Source: Spongiibacter nanhainus
GTDB lineage: Bacteria; Pseudomonadota; Gammaproteobacteria; Pseudomonadales; Spongiibacteraceae
DNA length: 64,000 bases
Assembly: GCF_016132545.1 (NCBI RefSeq)
Contig: NZ_CP066167.1
Span: forward strand, 3,718,001-3,782,000
Reading direction: 5' to 3'
The notes beneath the pieces are model-generated. The model did no database searches, had not been told where the DNA came from, and was given only the letters and a program-made list of their open reading frames with translations. The position numbers and the translations under genes are program-made. Position 1 is the first letter of the stretch. Each line of letters starts with the position of its first letter. Of this stretch, positions 62,423 through 64,000 are shown one piece after another.

Positions 62423-64000
62423 TCAGCTGGTAGCGGCCGGTGGCAGCAGGCGCTCCATGCCGGCATCGGCCAGGGCGCGGCGCAGCAACACCTGCACCTC
62501 GTCGGCAGTGTCTGCATTCATAGCCTGATCCAATAACGCCGGCAAATCGCTGTATTGGCTGCTGCGAATGACCGCTTTGACTCTCAGTAAGTTGTTGTCA
62601 TTCATTGACAGCATGTCGTAACCCATCGCCATTAGCAGCGGCGCCGCCAAGGGATCGCCGGCCAGTTCGCCGCAGATCCCCACTGACTTGCCTTCCGCGT
62701 GACCGGCATCCACCACAATTTTCAGGCAGTTGAGCACCGCCGGGTGGTAGGCGTGGTAGAGGTCGGCGACGCGGGTATTATTGCGATCTACCGCCAGCAA
62801 GTACTGAGTCAGATCGTTGGACCCCACCGACAGAAAATCCACTCGCTGGGCCAACTGGCGGGCCTGATAGACCGCCGCCGGCACTTCCACCATGACCCCA
62901 ATAGGCGGCCAGTGGATATCCCAACCATCTTCCACCAACTCATCGTAGGCCCGTTTGATCAGCTCCAAAGCCTCGTCGACCTCCTGCACATTGCTGATCA
63001 TCGGCAGCATAATACGCAAGTTGTCCAAGCCTTCACTGGCCTTGAACATGGCGCGAACCTGCACCAAAAATATTTCCGGATGGTCCAGGGTCACCCTAAT
63101 GCCACGCCAGCCCAGAAAAGGGTTTTCCTCTTCGATGGGGAAATAGGGCAAGGCCTTGTCGCCGCCCACATCCAGGGTCCGCATGGTCACCGGCAGCGGC
63201 GCGAAGGCCAGCAGCTGCTCGCGATAGACCATGCGCTGCTCTTCCTCACTGGGAAAGCGCTCCCGCAGCAAAAAGGGCACCTCGGTGCGGTACAAGCCCA
63301 CCCCTTCGGCGCCGCGATCCAGTGAGCGCGCCACATCCGCCATCAGACCGGTGTTAACCCACAGCGGCATGCGGTGGCCATCCAGGGTTTCGCTGGCCAA
63401 GTCCCGCAACGCTTCCAGCCCCTGGGTAAGCGCCTGGTCCTCCTCGGACAGCAGTTTAAAGTGTTCATAGACTTCCGGGGTGGGGTTGTAGTGCACCGCC
63501 CCGCTGTAACCATCGACAATCAAGTCGGCGTGCTCTATCTGGGTGTAGGGCAGGTCACTGGCCCCCATCACCGTGGGTATCGACATCGCCCGGGCCAATA
63601 TCGCCACATGGGAGTTGCTTGAGCCCCGCACCGAGACCATCCCCGCCAGTTTTTCCCGGGGCACTTCACCCAACATCGACGCGGTGAGTTCCTCTCCCAC
63701 CAACACGGTATTGTCCGGGTAGACAGTGGGCTCGGAGTGGCTGGCCTGAAGGTAACTCAATACCCGCCTGCCCAAATCTTTGATGTCGGTGGCGCGGTCC
63801 TTGAAATAGTCATCCTCCATGGTTTCGAAGGTATGAATATGGCTGCTGACAACCTGGCTGAGGGCACCCTGGGCCCACTCGCCGGCGCGGATTTTTTCCT
63901 CCACCTCCGACAGCCACACGCCGTCATCAAGGATGCGCAGATAGACATCGAATAGCGCCAACTCCTCGGGGGACAGCTGGTCCACCAGCTTGTCACTGAG
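62423..64000 (-). CDS. ptsP: PTS-Ntr enzyme I (phosphoenolpyruvate-protein phosphotransferase), N-terminus outside window
   Basis: The C-terminal ~525 residues are visible and the frame continues past base 64000, so the start and the GAF domain lie outside. The phosphorylated His is in GSSNSHVAILARAM. The PEP-binding TIM-barrel follows (GVGLYRTEVPFLLRERFPSEEEQ, NPFLGWRGIRVTLDHPEIF, PPIGVMVEVPAAVYQARQLAQRVDFLSVGSNDLTQYLLAVDRNN, GICGELAGDP). In the nitrogen PTS it transfers phosphate from PEP to NPr. In pseudomonads ptsP also lies close to lgt-thyA. Confidence 0.95.
   Translation of the reverse strand, partial: LSDKLVDQLSPEELALFDVYLRILDDGVWLSEVEEKIRAGEWAQGALSQVVSSHIHTFETMEDDYFKDRATDIKDLGRRVLSYLQASHSEPTVYPDNTVLVGEELTASMLGEVPREKLAGMVSVRGSSNSHVAILARAMSIPTVMGASDLPYTQIEHADLIVDGYSGAVHYNPTPEVYEHFKLLSEEDQALTQGLEALRDLASETLDGHRMPLWVNTGLMADVARSLDRGAEGVGLYRTEVPFLLRERFPSEEEQRMVYREQLLAFAPLPVTMRTLDVGGDKALPYFPIEEENPFLGWRGIRVTLDHPEIFLVQVRAMFKASEGLDNLRIMLPMISNVQEVDEALELIKRAYDELVEDGWDIHWPPIGVMVEVPAAVYQARQLAQRVDFLSVGSNDLTQYLLAVDRNNTRVADLYHAYHPAVLNCLKIVVDAGHAEGKSVGICGELAGDPLAAPLLMAMGYDMLSMNDNNLLRVKAVIRSSQYSDLPALLDQAMNADTADEVQVLLRRALADAGMERLLPPAATS

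Overview
This 64 kb window looks like chromosomal DNA of a free-living, probably marine gammaproteobacterium. The gene order resembles the Pseudomonas/Cellvibrionales side of the class: ptsP, a TauE/SafE protein, lgt, thyA and folA in one run, epd-pgk-fba behind transketolase, and a SahR-like regulator in front of metK. I would guess a Spongiibacteraceae-like lineage, but the sequence alone does not settle this. No rRNA, tRNA, CRISPR array or phage region was seen.

Region 1 (1-17 kb). A partial DUF445 membrane protein, an epoxide-hydrolase-like enzyme, a MAPEG protein and propionyl-CoA synthetase (prpE) are followed by a large cysteine-rich repeat lipoprotein with three nested levels of tandem repetition. 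Next come a FAH-family hydrolase and a thioredoxin-fold protein, the latter facing a TetR regulator across two matching operator-like sites. serA faces a D-2-hydroxyglutarate dehydrogenase-like flavoenzyme, a pairing with a known metabolic logic. A collagen-like lipoprotein with a duplicated propeller-type domain closes the region.

Region 2 (17-22 kb). A 1-Cys peroxiredoxin is followed by a complete IS66-family element with matching terminal repeats and a perfect 8-bp target duplication. A short AT-rich stretch of unrecognised small genes follows, with a 72-bp imperfect palindrome.

Region 3 (22-27.5 kb). A tkt-epd-pgk-fba operon of central carbon metabolism.

Region 4 (27.5-38.7 kb). Accessory DNA: a phosphatase, an SDR, a complete IS5-family element with TTAG target duplication, and an AraC regulator convergent with a six-gene catabolic operon. 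In transcription order the operon encodes an acyl-CoA synthetase, a TonB-dependent receptor, a Rieske oxygenase, 2-oxoacid dehydrogenase E1 alpha, E1 beta and a free-standing 78-residue lipoyl domain. No E2 or E3 is present. This is the best candidate for an undescribed system here.

Region 5 (38.8-43.4 kb). A SAM-cycle operon: an ArsR-methyltransferase regulator (SahR type) behind a perfect 28-bp palindrome, then metK, ahcY and metF.

Region 6 (43.4-53 kb). An HTTM-DCC fusion protein, an LLM flavoprotein, cytochrome b561 plus YceI, an exported protein made of 11-residue repeats, a cupin-like protein and a giant transglutaminase/DUF2126 protein.

Region 7 (53-64 kb). A TonB2-type energy-transduction operon (DUF3450, large ExbB, ExbB, ExbD, TonB, TPR protein), then folA, thyA, lgt, a TauE/SafE protein, an NRDE protein and the C-terminal part of ptsP, which runs off the window end.
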